A DNA stretch of 64,000 nt. Origin: Echinarachnius parma. Lineage: Eukaryota > Echinodermata > Echinoidea > Clypeasteroida > Echinarachniidae. Positions 18,919 to 31,400 of the stretch are shown here, piece by piece. The stretch's first letter is position 1, and each line of letters opens with the position of its first letter. Both the position numbers and the translations under genes were made by a program. Location of the stretch: the NCBI GenBank assembly GCA_037951105.1, contig JBAMJV010004006.1, positions 1 through 64,000 on the forward strand. The letters run 5' to 3'. Below the pieces are notes generated by a model, which was not told the origin of the DNA, did not search any database, and saw only the letters and a list, made by a program, of their open reading frames with translations.

Positions 18919-19463
18919 CAATAATAATTATTAAATAAATAAATGTATTTTTCGGAAACTTACCAATTTCTTGGCGCTTCAAAGTTCAGATCAGCGTGTT
19001 GCAATTCAATTCCGTTCCGTATTAATTAACCCGGAATCGAAAGTACCGTACCATAACATATGGTACCGTGCGCGCGATCGCGATGCACACCTGGACTAAA
19101 CTTGTTAGTTGCTGCTCGATTGGATTCAGCGAGGTTACCGTATCGCGCCTATAACGTGCAGATATTATTTAGGCACACACGTGCATTAAATACATACTCA
19201 AACTTCAAGGTTCCACAGAATTTGCAGGGGTCAACCAATCATCACCAAAATCTAATCGATTCTTCCATGTCACTATCCAAACATTCCCTGAAAATTTGGT
19301 GCAAATCCGTTCACCCGTTCTCTAGTTATCTTGTACACAAACAAAAAAAAAAAAAAAAAAAAAACAGACAAACAAACAAACAAACAAACAAACAAACAAA
19401 CAAACAAACATACGGAACCCTTTACATAACCCCCTGCCGATTTCATCGGCGTGGCCGTGGGTA
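18919..19463. repeat. Approximately 0.5 kb repeat unit, copy A
   Basis: Starts near ataataattattaaataaa and includes ccgtaccataacatatggta and a CAAA-rich tract. It ends gccgatttcatcggcgtgg, where gccgat/atcggc form a small hairpin. Copies B (19804-20255), C (20534-21033) and D (21117-21645) follow. The 120-137 residue frame shared by all copies is non-standard and probably not a gene. Confidence 0.88.
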
Positions 19464-19606
19464 ATGAGACTGCACACTGTTTTACTTTTGTATAATCAAT
19501 CCATTTTCCCCTATTTTCCTGATTCTAACCAGTCTAGATGTATTCAATATGTAAAAATGAACATCTGTTCATCTTCACATTAGTGTCGGGTCAATAATAA
19601 TTATTA

Positions 19607-19685
19607 AACTAGAAGGCCGACAAAGTCAGCATACCCACGCCTCCCATTAGCCCTGTTCTACCCCTTCGTCGGCCTCAACCCTGTT
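19607..19685. repeat. 79-base hairpin module, copy 3
   Basis: Same module as at 17614, inserted between a repeated stretch containing gtgtcgggtcaataataatt (19588) and a second copy of that flank (19797). Confidence 0.85.
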
Positions 19686-19803
19686 TTGCTTACCGATGCA
19701 TCCTAAAACAATCCATTTTCCCCTATTTTCCTGATTCTAACCAGTCTAGATGTATTCAATATGTAAAAATGAACATCTGTTCATCTTCACATTAGTGTCG
19801 GGT

Positions 19804-20255
19804 CAATAATAATTATTAAATAAATAAATGTATTTTTCGGAAACTTACCAATTTCTTGGCGCTTCAAAGTTCAGATCAGCGTGTTGCAATTCAATTCCGT
19901 TCCGTATTAATTAACCCGGAATCGAAAGTACCGTACCATAACATATGGTACCGTGCGCGCGATCGCGATGCACACCTGGACTAAACTAACTTGTTAGTTG
20001 CTGCTCGATTGGATTCAGCGAGGTTACCGTACCGCGCCTATAACGTGCAGATATTATTTAGGCACACACGTGCATTAAATACATACTCAAACTTCAAGGT
20101 TCCACAGAATTTGCAGGGGTCAACCAATCATCACCAAAATCTAATCGATTCTTCCATGTCACTATCCAAACATTCCCTGAAAATTTGGTGCAAATCCGTT
20201 CACCCGTTCTCTAGTTATCTTGTACACAAACAAACAAACAAAAAAAAACAAAAAC
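19804..20255. repeat. Approximately 0.5 kb repeat unit, copy B (3' end replaced)
   Basis: Matches copy A up to the CAAA-rich tract. It then continues directly into the 79-base hairpin module instead of the gccgatttcatcggcgtgg end. Confidence 0.85.
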
Positions 20256-20334
20256 AACTAGAAGGCCGACAAAGTCAGCATACCCACGCCTCCCATTAGC
20301 CCTGTTCTACCCCTTCGTCGGCCTCAACCCTGTT
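20256..20334. repeat. 79-base hairpin module, copy 4
   Basis: Same module as at 17614, joined to the CAAA tract of copy B and followed by the same 120 bases as copy 2. Confidence 0.85.
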
Positions 20335-20533
20335 TTGCTTACCGATGCATCCTAAAAACATAGTGATCAACCGTTGAACAGAACGAGTGTATGAACTGTA
20401 TGTTTATCTTAAGCGTATAAGTTTAAATTGCATGTAAATTGTCCACTTGAGAGGATTTTCCTGATTCTAACCAGTCTAGATGTATTCAATATGTAAAAAT
20501 GAACATCTGTTCATCTTCACATTAGTGTCGGGT

Positions 20534-21116
20534 CAATAATAATTATTAAATAAATAAATGTATTTTTCGGAAACTTACCAATTTCTTGGCGCTTCAAAGT
20601 TCAGATCAGCGTGTTGCAATTCAATTCCGTTCCGTATTAATTAACCCGGAATCGAAAGTACCGTACCATAACATATGGTACCGTGCGCGCGATCGCGATG
20701 CACACCTGGACTAAACTTGTTAGTTGCTGCTCGATTGGATTCAGCGAGGTTACCGTACCGCGCCTATAACGTGCAGATATTATTTAGGCACACACGTGCA
20801 TTAAATACATACTCAAACTTCAAGGTTCCACAGAATTTGCAGGGGTCAACCAATCATCACCAAAATCTAATCGATTCTTCCATGTCACTATCCAAACATT
20901 CCCTGAAAATTTGGTGCAAATCCGTTCACCCGTTCTCTAGTTATCTTGTACACAAACAAACAAAAAAAAAAAAAAAAAAACAGACAAACAAACAAACATA
21001 CGGAACCCTTTACATAACCCCCTGCCGATTTCATCGGCGTGGGTAAAAAAACAGACAAACAAACAAACATACGGAACCCTTTACATAACCCCCTGCCGAT
21101 TTCATCGGCGTGGGTA
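20534..21116. repeat. Approximately 0.5 kb repeat unit, copy C, with duplicated tail
   Basis: Matches copy A throughout. The last segment (cagacaaacaaacaaacata to cggcgtgggta) is present twice in tandem near 20982-21116. Confidence 0.85.
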
Positions 21117-21645
21117 ATAAATAAATGTATTTTTCGGAAACTTACCAATTTCTTGGCGCTTCAAAGTTCAGATCAGCGTGTTGCAATTCAATTCCGTTCC
21201 GTATTAATTAACCCGGAATCGAAAGTACCGTACCATAACATATGGTACCGTGCGCGCGATCGCGATGCACACCTGGACTAAACTTGTTAGTTGCTGCTCG
21301 ATTGGATTCAGCGAGGTTACCGTACCGCGCCTATAACGTGCAGATATTATTTAGGCACACACGTGCATTAAATACATACTCAAACTTCAAGGTTCCACAG
21401 AATTTGCAGGGGTCAACCAATCATCACCAAAATCTAATCGATTCTTCCATGTCACTATCCAAACATTCCCTGAAAATTTGGTGCAAATCCGTTCACCCGT
21501 TCTCTAGTTATCTTGTACACAAACAAACAAAAAAAAACAAAAAAAAACAGACAAACAAACAAACAAACAAACAAACAAACAAACAAACAAACAAACAAAC
21601 ATACGGAACCCTTTACATAACCCCCTGCCGATTTCATCGGCGTGA
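21117..21645. repeat. Approximately 0.5 kb repeat unit, copy D
   Basis: Full copy with a long CAAA microsatellite (about 21548-21600) and the terminal gccgatttcatcggcgtg. Confidence 0.85.
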
Positions 21646-22094
21646 CTGGCGCTGACTCCATGGAATAAGCATAATGGAGGTTATAACAATAGATAAAAGG
21701 AACAAGACGTATACATGATTAAATGCGTCTGTGGGTGATTTGCATGCGAAGTGGGGAGAGAAGAAATTGTAGAGGAGTTACACAATTACCCGATTTGGAC
21801 ACTTAGGAGTGGAATTTCGGAAAACTTGTTGCATATCCAATTAAAACTATAGGTTTTGTACTTTCATTTGGTAGTGAAAACTCATTTTTGGTATGTTATG
21901 CCCTATAAGGGCCATTTTCTCGCGTCTCGGCCCATATAAAATCTGTCCCCAATTACAAAAAGATTCACCAAATTCAAATAATTTCAATACAATCAATAAT
22001 CCTATGTGAAATAGGATCAAATACCTTCTCAAAAAGCAACGGCGCCTAAAAATCCAACAGATCTATTCAATGAATAAAAAACCCATATCGTCTA

Positions 22095-22414
22095 TTAAAG
22101 GGATAGTTGAGTATTGGTCAAACTTAACTTTAGTAACCAAAACCTGCACCATTACGGTACAAAATAATAGTTATAACTTCACCATGCTCAAAAAGTATAC
22201 ACAATTACAAACGACTAAGTAAAACCCCTGTTATCATTTAAAAAGAGCCGTTACAACTCAAGAGGGCGCTCTCTAAAAAAATAATTGGTTTTAGCCATTT
22301 TCATACAAAATTGTGATTCAATAGAGATATCATCAACAACTTTTTAAAAACCTATTCAGATTTTTTTTTTTTGTGAAGTGCCCCCCTATACCAACACTCA
22401 ACTATCCCTTTAAA
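22095..22414. mobile_element. TTAA-flanked MITE (piggyBac-like target)
   Basis: Ends ttaaagggatagttgagt and actcaactatccctttaa are perfect inverted repeats starting at TTAA on both sides, as for piggyBac-type non-autonomous elements. A solitary similar end, tcaactatccctttaa, is at 49668-49683. No coding capacity. Confidence 0.8.
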
Positions 22415-22612
22415 CCATAGACATAATAGCATGGACAGTCATCGACTTAAAACACATTCATTCACCTGTATAGAATACAAAGATATCACCATGATACCGA
22501 TGCTTGGTTACTCCCTTTGATCGTATCATCGTCGCCGCCTTGACGACTGAGGGCAGTCAAGCTTTAAACACAATTTTGATAAAAGTTACATTTTCAGAAG
22601 AACTTGAGCAAG

Positions 22613-22909
22613 CCGGTGTGAGCGCATAATCTGTCTGGGCGGATAGCCTGTCCCACCCTAATGGCAATATCGTGTATTAGGCCCCACCACTGCTATACTG
22701 TATACACTTATGTAGCCAATAAATCTAACTTATAGCCACTAAATCTGACCTATAGCCACTAAATCTGACCTATAGCCACTAAATCTGACCTATAGCCACT
22801 AATCTGACCTATAGCCACCAAATTAGGGTTAGGGTAAGGGTTATGTGTTAGGGTTTAGGGTTACGGTGGGACAGGCTATCCGCCCAGACAGATTATGCGC
22901 TGACACCGG
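22613..22909. mobile_element. Foldback element with 45-base inverted ends and telomere-like core
   Basis: Ends of about 45 bases (agcgcataatctgtctgggc and its complement gcccagacagattatgcgct among them) are inverted copies with one mismatch. The centre has five tandem units of tatagccactaaatctgacc and a run of ttaggg-like repeats (about 22822-22862). Confidence 0.88.
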
Positions 22910-23518
22910 GTCTTTGAATTGACTTTTTATGAACAAAAATGACAAGAATTATAATCGCATTTCTAAAAATGTACTATCCGTCAAAAACTTAATTTGAAAG
23001 GTTTCCGCATATTTTTCCAGAAAAATATTGACATGACATGATTGACTACATCGGACGCTGTAAGTGTGCGGGAGTTTGTGAATGCACAATTTGATATTCC
23101 CCTTTTCCCCAAAATGTAACATTTATGAGTTGCTGATCCCGAAACCTGTGACCTATAATAGCATTCATGAATAAAAACAGACATGCATCAGCATAAAACA
23201 CTCGGCGATAAGGAGAAACTACTCAGTCATGTCTTAGCGAGCTCATTGTCTGGTGGAATGCAAATAATTGGGTCAAAAATTGAGTCAAAGAGACAAAATT
23301 CGGTGATTGTACATACTGGTATGTCAATGATTAAACGTACTGCCTCTCCTATATTTCTATTTTTAATATATCCCACAAGATTATTATTTCCCTTCTTTCA
23401 TTCTCTTTGCCAAAACTTTCGAGACAAGCTCGCAAACCTATTTATAAAACCTATATATACAAGGTGGCCGCAAAAAAGGGAACGGGGCACTTCCCAAAAT
23501 ATAGTAACAAAATAATTA

Positions 23519-24549
23519 TGTCCATCGGATGATCGGATAGGGTATCTTTTCCAATGAAAAACGATACCAAGAACAGTAATTTGGGTCGTGTCGTTTTTGT
23601 TTTACGGCGCTCTGAGTGACACCATGTCAGGTTCCCAGTTTTGTCAATTTTTACCAATTCAGTGCCTGATAAATCGCACATTCGCACTTACTGCCCGTCA
23701 TAGCATCGAACAACGAGCAATACGCGCGGTATTGTTATTGTGCATTCACCTGTGTGCCGAGAGGATGGGAATGGTTGTTCGATGCTATGACGGGCAGGAA
23801 ATGCGATTTATCAGGCACTGTCTTGGTAAAAATTGAAAAAAATGGGAACCTGAGATGGTTGTATAATTACAATACATGCTTGTATAATTACAATACACGC
23901 TCCTCATCATTAATACATTTGCCCAGACCCAGAACTTTGTCATACCAACATTCGTTTTGCAGGCCCCCCAAAATGGAATGATTTATCTAGTGATATAAGA
24001 AATGCACCATCGGTGAATTTTTTAAAGATAAGATTGAAGAAAAAATTATATTCCTGTTTATATAAGTGAAGGGTTTTGAATTTTTGATTAATTTAGTGTA
24101 AACAAATTCTCTTTATAAGATGATTAGATTCATCAACCGTTATTCTTGTTGATATACGCATTGTATTGTTGCCTTGTTGTCTTTTCTCGTGTTTTTCTTT
24201 TGTCCTGTGTCTGTCCTTCTTTCCTCCTGTTTCTTCTGGCTGCCTAGCCTTTGTTCTCTTGTTTATGCCTCTAGTCCTTTCGTGATGTGTTGTCTGTTAC
24301 CCAGTTGTTACTATAAGGTTCTTGATAATGTTTTTGTTAATTAGGTGCTCTCGATTCAAGCTGTGCTTTCAGAGATGTTCACCTCCAATTATATTGTTGC
24401 AAATTGTTTTAATGTATGTTATTGCAAATATTTGGAAATAAAAATGTTATATTGTTACTCAGAGCGCCCTAAAACAAAAACTACACGACCAAAATTACTG
24501 TTCTTGATATCGTTTTTCATTGGAAAAGATACCCTATCCGATGGACATT
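23519..24549. mobile_element. Nested foldback element around a LINE 3' end
   Basis: Outer arms of about 100 bases (23519-23624 and 24455-24549) are inverted and share tcgtttttcattggaaaaga. Inner arms (23627-23714 and 23774-23853) are inverted and share catagcatcgaacaac. The piece between inner and outer right arms holds a reverse-transcriptase tail. Confidence 0.75.
23880..24069 (+). pseudogene. C-terminal remnant of a non-LTR reverse transcriptase
   Basis: Two frames joined by one frameshift near 23960 read RSSSLIHLPRPRTLSYQHSF and then FAGPPKWNDLSSDIRN followed by a Lys-rich helix and stop. This is the usual tail of LINE reverse transcriptases (the F.GPK.WN.LP block). The catalytic domain is absent, so the copy is dead. 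Confidence 0.7.
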
Positions 24550-25256
24550 TGAGCTCGCAGAGAAGTTGGGCGGGCTCCGTTTTTGATTTGTGACGGCCTC
24601 TTTAGGGCGCCTTATCCCGAATCGGAGCATTTGTGACCTGGCCGCATTTTATCTAAAGAGATCAAGATTTGTCCATTATAATTATAGGTTTTTAATTTTA
24701 TTTTTATAAACTAGATTAGGATATAGGATAGTAAAGTAAGATCATATCTGATGATAGCTCGACCAAGACAAGTATTACGTTATAGTGCAAACTTTTTTTA
24801 ATTTTTATTTATTAACAAATTCGAAATTATCCATGGATTTACTGTTTGTTTTGGAAACGACGGTGTGTGTGCAAAATTATGTTTCACACTGGCACATCTT
24901 ATATACCGTACATTGGCTAAATATCGTCGCAGAGGTTGCTAAACTTTTGAGCTGCCATACAGAAAAATACAATTAGTATTTGCATGCATCGCTTACGTGT
25001 ACAGTATTTTGGTGATTGTCAACAAGAGACGAATGGACTCGATATATTGCACATTTCTCCGAATTATGATAGTTTCTGAACTTATAACGATACACGCAGG
25101 AACATTAAAACAAGGGAATAGTGCACATCAACAAAGCAAGAGCGACCAAGACCTGATTTGTTCGTAGTCTGTATGTATAAGACGAGGCACTCGCCACATT
25201 CGTACGAGAATTTAGAGTTCAATAGGCGGGCAGGGCTGGCATTGACAGTCGACAAC

Positions 25257-25437
25257 ATGATCTCGTCCCGCCGGGGCAGCCGCCCACTGGGGCAGACGCT
25301 ATTCCTCGCTATTACGCTAATTGTTTTTATATACGGAATATACACGTACTTTCAGCTGAGAACACTTCTGGAGGAATCTTCACATAAAAACATGAAATAT
25401 CAACAGCAGCAGGACTCTTTAACAGCTCAATTACAAG
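25257..25437 (+). CDS. GOLIM4: GOLIM4 exon 1: tail, membrane anchor, start of coiled coil
   Basis: Residues 1-60: MISSRRGSRPLGQ, the hydrophobic TLFLAITLIVFIYGIYTYF, then LRTLLEESSHKNMKYQQQQD. The signal-anchor with positive residues on its N side predicts the tail in the cytosol. Donor gtgaac after one base of a Val codon. Confidence 0.9.
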
Positions 25438-28400
25438 GTGAACATCAATTATATATTAATTTGGTCAATAATAAACACGAAAGACATTCATTAAACATGT
25501 TAAATAATTTTAGTAAAATGGGTATCGGGTTATTTTGGTGTGTTGTTGTTGTTGATGCAAACACATACGGCAGTCACCAGCACCCACCAGCACCACCACC
25601 TATACCGTTTGTGTATAGCATACAGAATCACATTGCTGTAGTGCGTTATTTTTTCGCACGGTGGGGCAATTGATTGTGCGCGGGGTGTTGGCGAATTCAC
25701 TTTGACCCAGTTGACAATGAGTTGTTAATTAATGGTTACGCCCGGACGCTAGCGGCATAGAACAATGGTACAACGTAGTGTGCGGGGTCATGTGTAACAT
25801 ACAAAGTATTTTACACATGACAGAACAGGTATGCCAGCACCCAATACTAGTTCACTAATTAAGATAAGACAGTACAACGACTAGTCGTCGACTGAATAAA
25901 AGAGTGTCCACACAAGTGATGGAATGTGGTGGATGATGTCATTATTGAAGGAACAAAACAAATATCCGAAAAGATGTATTGCACGGCTAATCAAAGACAA
26001 GTCCATCGTGGTAATCAATTTGAGAGTTCAGTTGGCCTGAATAAATGAAGCGCGCGTCCATGGATGAAAAGAAAACAGCAAGAGTTCGATGAGATGGTGA
26101 AGATGAAGAACGCGAAAGCGAGTGGATAAAAGGCGATAGTCGATTCCGTTCCATCGATGAACAAGCACGCACGATGTGGTTGCGATGATCTCCGGCACGT
26201 TGCCATGGAGAGAAGCTAGCCTGAACGTTGTGCTATAAATGTGTCGATGTAGATGTAGTTGAAATGATGATCGAAAGAAGTGTTGAAGAAGTCGAAGATG
26301 ATGTTTTACGTCCCATATTGGTTGGCTTACTCTCCATTGATGTGATGAAATCAAGAAATGGTTGACGACCATGTGGGTTGAATGGTAACCCAAATGGTGA
26401 TGATGAGGAGGAGCGAAGTGGAAGAAATGTTGCACTGATGGAAGTCAGTGGAAGAGTGGAGAAAGCATGTTTTGCCACGAGTGAGTGTGCATGCGAAACA
26501 CGATGTGCAGTGTTGGAACAAAGAGATATTTATCTGAGTGAAGTAAAAACAGGACCATGCAGACCATGCGGTGTTATGTAACAGACTGGGGTAGCGTTTC
26601 ACTGCTCTATTTTGCTTTCTTGCATAACATTTTAACAACATTAATTAATTGCTTGGTATTTTGTCCTTGCAGTTGTGTATGAGCACAGAGCCAGGTTGGA
26701 GAAGGCACTGCAAGTTGCCAAGGGAGAACAGAAGAAGAGCAAAGATGGTAAGTGCGAGTTACAATGCAGAGTTACATGATCATAATACAGGAAAGTGGAT
26801 AGACTCCCTGGCTAACAGTGTAGTTGAGGGTGCTCTGCTTGATCCATAGCATAGCTTTCTGTTTTCCCACTCAGCATCACATCTACCAGCATTGTAAATG
26901 GTCCTTCATAGGTCCTTGGTAGGACCATTTACTCAGCTGTGTGCTATATTCTTACTGGAGTCTGGAGATCTGTTGAACTACCAAATGAGAGAAGAGAACA
27001 ACTACCAATTCCATGTCTGGATTGAGACTTTTTTGTATTTATTGTACAAAATTTCATTTTAACACTTGTACTTAGGATTGGAGGAATATGATGGACTGAA
27101 AATTATGTGAGATTGTGTGCACAATAACGCATGGTACTTTTCCATGATGAAATCTGTATAGTTCTTATCAAAATATGGACAGTGCATTTCATGATCATTT
27201 AGTATACATACAACTACCTTATTTCACAGTATCCTCTTTTATTTAATGCAGTCTATATTACAAGAAACATTTTGCAACTGCATGTTATGTATAATGTAAG
27301 AGATTTTTTCGTTTAGCAAAATCTAATTTTGAACTATTTTTGTTCTTTTTTATATCCTTTTCAGTGTATGATCAAAAGATTGATGATGCCAAGGTGAGAA
27401 CTGCTTGTAATCATGTTGTCCTCCATTAAACCTTACAATGCCAACAGACTTGAACTGTTCAGTATAGAAGCTCTGCATCAAGTATTCCCCCATTCAATCT
27501 TGCAATTCCAATGCCAATAGTCTTTTACTGTACAGTAAAGAGCTCCATCATATAATCCTCAATTACAACTAAATAATGCTAATGTTGTGACAGACTTGTA
27601 CTGTGCAGTATAGAATTCCATTCTCGGATGTCTCCTTAAAGGAGAGAAACCATACATTAAACTTTACACATGTATGGGAATACACATTTAATTTTGTTTT
27701 AGATGTTCATTTTGTACAGTCTTTCTGGTATTTTCTTTATTTAATGTACCCCAAATTGAACAATTGAATATTACAGCATCTTTTTTAGTGCCCCAAATCA
27801 TATTTCAGAAATGAAACAAGACCTGGCTATGGACACAGTGTAATGTTCAGTAATGTTCTGAGTAACTGTAGAGCGAGTTACTTTTAATACTTATGCATCC
27901 TGTAGTTTAATCACATTGTGATATTTGTTTTCCTACATTTTCTGCAGCAAGAGCATGAAAACAGATATAATTCTCTACATATTCAACATAAAATGTTGAG
28001 GGTAAGTATACAACATTTTTACTACATAGTACACAAGCTGAATTAGTATCTAATTGTCAGTTGTCAGTCAAAATGTAGTGCAAAAAATAAAGTAATTAAC
28101 AATGACATGTTTTATGCAAATTTACTTAAATGATGATTTTTATTTGGTTTTGATTTACCAATGTTACAGTATAATGACATGCAGGGAAAATGTACAGATT
28201 GAAACAAAAATACCAAATTGCTACAAGAGTCAACATTTAGCTACAGATAGAAGACCACTTTACTGGTTGATTTTCTTTAGAGTGACAGTGACATCTGGGC
28301 AATTCCATATAACGGCATGACATTGCAGACAATTTCTACTATTCTTTTTGTCCTCCCTGCCACAAAACTTCTTGGTGAATAATATTTTCTACCCATACCA

Positions 28401-31400
28401 GCGGCTACCGATGAAGGCAAAGTTTTGTCTATTTTTACCCTTGAAAATATTTTCCAAAGCGCCCTCTTTGAACAGTTATTTACATGCAATATATAGCAGC
28501 ATGGTGAAAAATGTTTATGTTTTCTGGTAGAGGAGAGTTTACTTTTTTATTTGACATGTATCTTATTAGGCCTACACAAAAATTAAATGGTGGGGTCAAT
28601 GTCCTGTTTCATGTGGAATTGCCCATGTATGATAATGTATGTCAGGAAACAAAGAAAAGAATGAGAAACTGTAGGGGATATGGGGACAGATGGGGTACAT
28701 TGGTTTGCTGCCTTTGTCTAAGTTCAATACAAAGGTCGAGGGTTCAATTCCCATAGTATGTGTGTCTTTCACCAAGACTTTTAATCAACTGTTGCTGTGC
28801 TTAATCCATGATTTAGAATAGAGTTTCTAGAAAGATGCAACATGTAATAATAATACTAATATACACTATTTATAAAGCGCCTATCACGATTGATAATCAT
28901 CTCTACGCGCCTTACAATTATATACAAATGATCATCATTTGAATTTGACATGATTGACTTTGCTCTACAGTCGCAGTTTGATGACATGCAAGAGGACACA
29001 GATAAGCTGAAGGAGACGAATCGGGAGCTGCAAGTCAATATGGAACAACAGAAGAATGACCATGAGGACGAACAAGCAAAGATGCATGAAGATGCAAAGA
29101 AGAGAACGGAACAGTTACAATGTGAGTAGGGATCATATACAAGAAAAACATTTATTTGATGGTAATGATTAGGGCCTGGGAACAAATATTCAAATTTTCA
29201 AATAATTAAAATAGCTCAAATAGCTGAACAGTTGTTTGTATTTGAATATGACCTTTTTTACTATCCGGATATCTGAATACTATAGTTATGTTTATATGTT
29301 TTTGTATGTCTAATATAAATATTAAAGCCATAGAACAGTATTTTGGAAAATTACGAAAATCCACTCTATTGGCCAAACAAATTGATCAACATGGTTGAAA
29401 TGGAATAAAAAGAGCATTTATGTGGTAAAATATGAACCATAATATCGTAAAATGCGGAAAAATAAGGAAAATTCCATGCGCTGCCACTTATAATTGAGCG
29501 AAAAATTCAAAGCTTAAACGCTCGGCTAGATAGTCGATTGGCTAGCGGATCTGCCCCAAGTGGCGAGGTTTGCATATATACACGTGCTTTGCATATTATG
29601 AAATGTGCGGGCGAACATTTTAAAATACAACCGTCAGCAATATCGATCTGTAACACAGATCATTTTCTAAATTTGCAAATATATCGATTAGTAGGCGGAT
29701 TCTTGGCCAAATTTATTAACAGTAAAAAGTCATCAATAAAATGAATGATCCTGATAATAAATTTTATTGCAAGTAGCTATGCCATATGTGATCTGGGCCC
29801 CGTTGCAGAAAGAGATACAATCAATTGTAAGTTGCAATTAATCGTAAGTCAGATCACGTGTTCCAGATGCGCAAATCTGATTTGCTTAAAATGAGGGCCC
29901 TGGAATGATCTTTACTGACACCTTTTACCTTGAGTGTGATAACTGTGATAAGTATAATGACTATTTGTTTCACATGTTTGGGTATAATGTTTGCTCAGAC
30001 TCCATTGGTCTGCCTGCTTTTGCCTGGGTGAGCTAATATTTACACTAGTACATGTATAGAGAGGGCCACAGATGGTTTGATTTATATGTTACAACTGACA
30101 ATATAAGTGGTTGGAAATAAACATTGGAAGTTGCCTGTTTGTAAGATGTTACTTTGGCAGGGCTAAAAATATACACTGGCCTACTGGTCTGCTGGCCCAG
30201 GGCCACTAAAAAACATTGTAAGTTGCTGGTTTCTGAGATGTTACTTTGGTATGGCTCTAAATTAGCACTAGCTTGAAATTACCACTGGATCGGACCCACT
30301 AAAAATAAGCTTTGGCCACCAATATGTACTTGATTATAATTTTACTTGTCAGAATGGGCAACAATATAAAGCTGATTTTTGTTTTCCTTGGACGGAGCCA
30401 CTAAAAGAAATTGTAATTTTACCTTCCCAACTGGACAACAAGGAACAAAAAATTACTTTATAGCCTTGTTTTGGGGGAAGTCCTGTTAATTCAGAGTTAA
30501 ACATAACATAATACATAGGAAACATGATAAGTACTTCATTCCTTTATATGATTTGTGTATATTTTATGTTTAATGCAATATGATAGTTTACCCGATATCA
30601 TATTGTTTACTAATTGGGTTCAAACAGCACACTAGCTGACGCAGACTACCTAAGACAGGTTAAAGAGGAGCTAAATGCTGGCTTGTTGGCCTACTGGTAC
30701 GGATGAGAGCATAAATCATGTCACTTAGAACTAGTCACATATATTTTCTCTTGGGTATCATTGCATCATTGAAATAATCAATCTCTTTGAGACCACTGTT
30801 CTCTACTACTGCCCACAGGAGGTGGCCATGTTTTTTCAAACAGTCCATGCTCAAACGACATTGCAGCAGACTCTATAAAATCAGGTCTCTACAGCTGACG
30901 CAGCAGTAAATGCAACAACAGAGGTTATGTAACCCAGTTTTGTTTCTTCTGCTGCAACGTCTTTTGAGCACGCAATGTTTCAAAACATAAGAATAGAAGT
31001 CTGGACAAACAATCTTTGATATTGCAATTATTATTGATGCAATGATTATTGCTGTCATCAGTACCAAGAAGTCAAAAGGCAGTGTTTAGCTCCTCGTCAA
31101 AGGCCATACAGGCTGTCTTCTTTAACTGCTGTTGCTTTGAATGATAATTTGTTTGCTTGATTTGGCTTGTACTACTAGCACAACTAGCTGACACGCAAGA
31201 CGTGTTGGACCAGGTCAGAGGGCAGCATCAGCAGGCGGTATACAACCTCAGGCAAATGCAGGTAAACAACCATCATATTTTATAGACTTTCGTTTAAAAT
31301 ACTTTGCTTATCCGGTTACCCTTTAATTTCAGAAATTTCCTGAAATGCACTACTTTGATGAAGTTATTTTAACCCGTTCACTACGATATTCTGAAATCCC

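Noticed and set aside
19060-21655. Four related frames of 102-137 codons starting MVPCARSRC or MLVAARLDS
   Set aside because: They are conserved only because the 0.5 kb unit is repeated. They end in CAAA microsatellite and show no domain; treated as repeat.
26015-26641. Minus-strand Ser/His-rich frames of 63-135 codons
   Set aside because: Overlap one another in several frames, lack motifs, and reflect GAT/GAA-rich composition of intron 1 and exon-free DNA.
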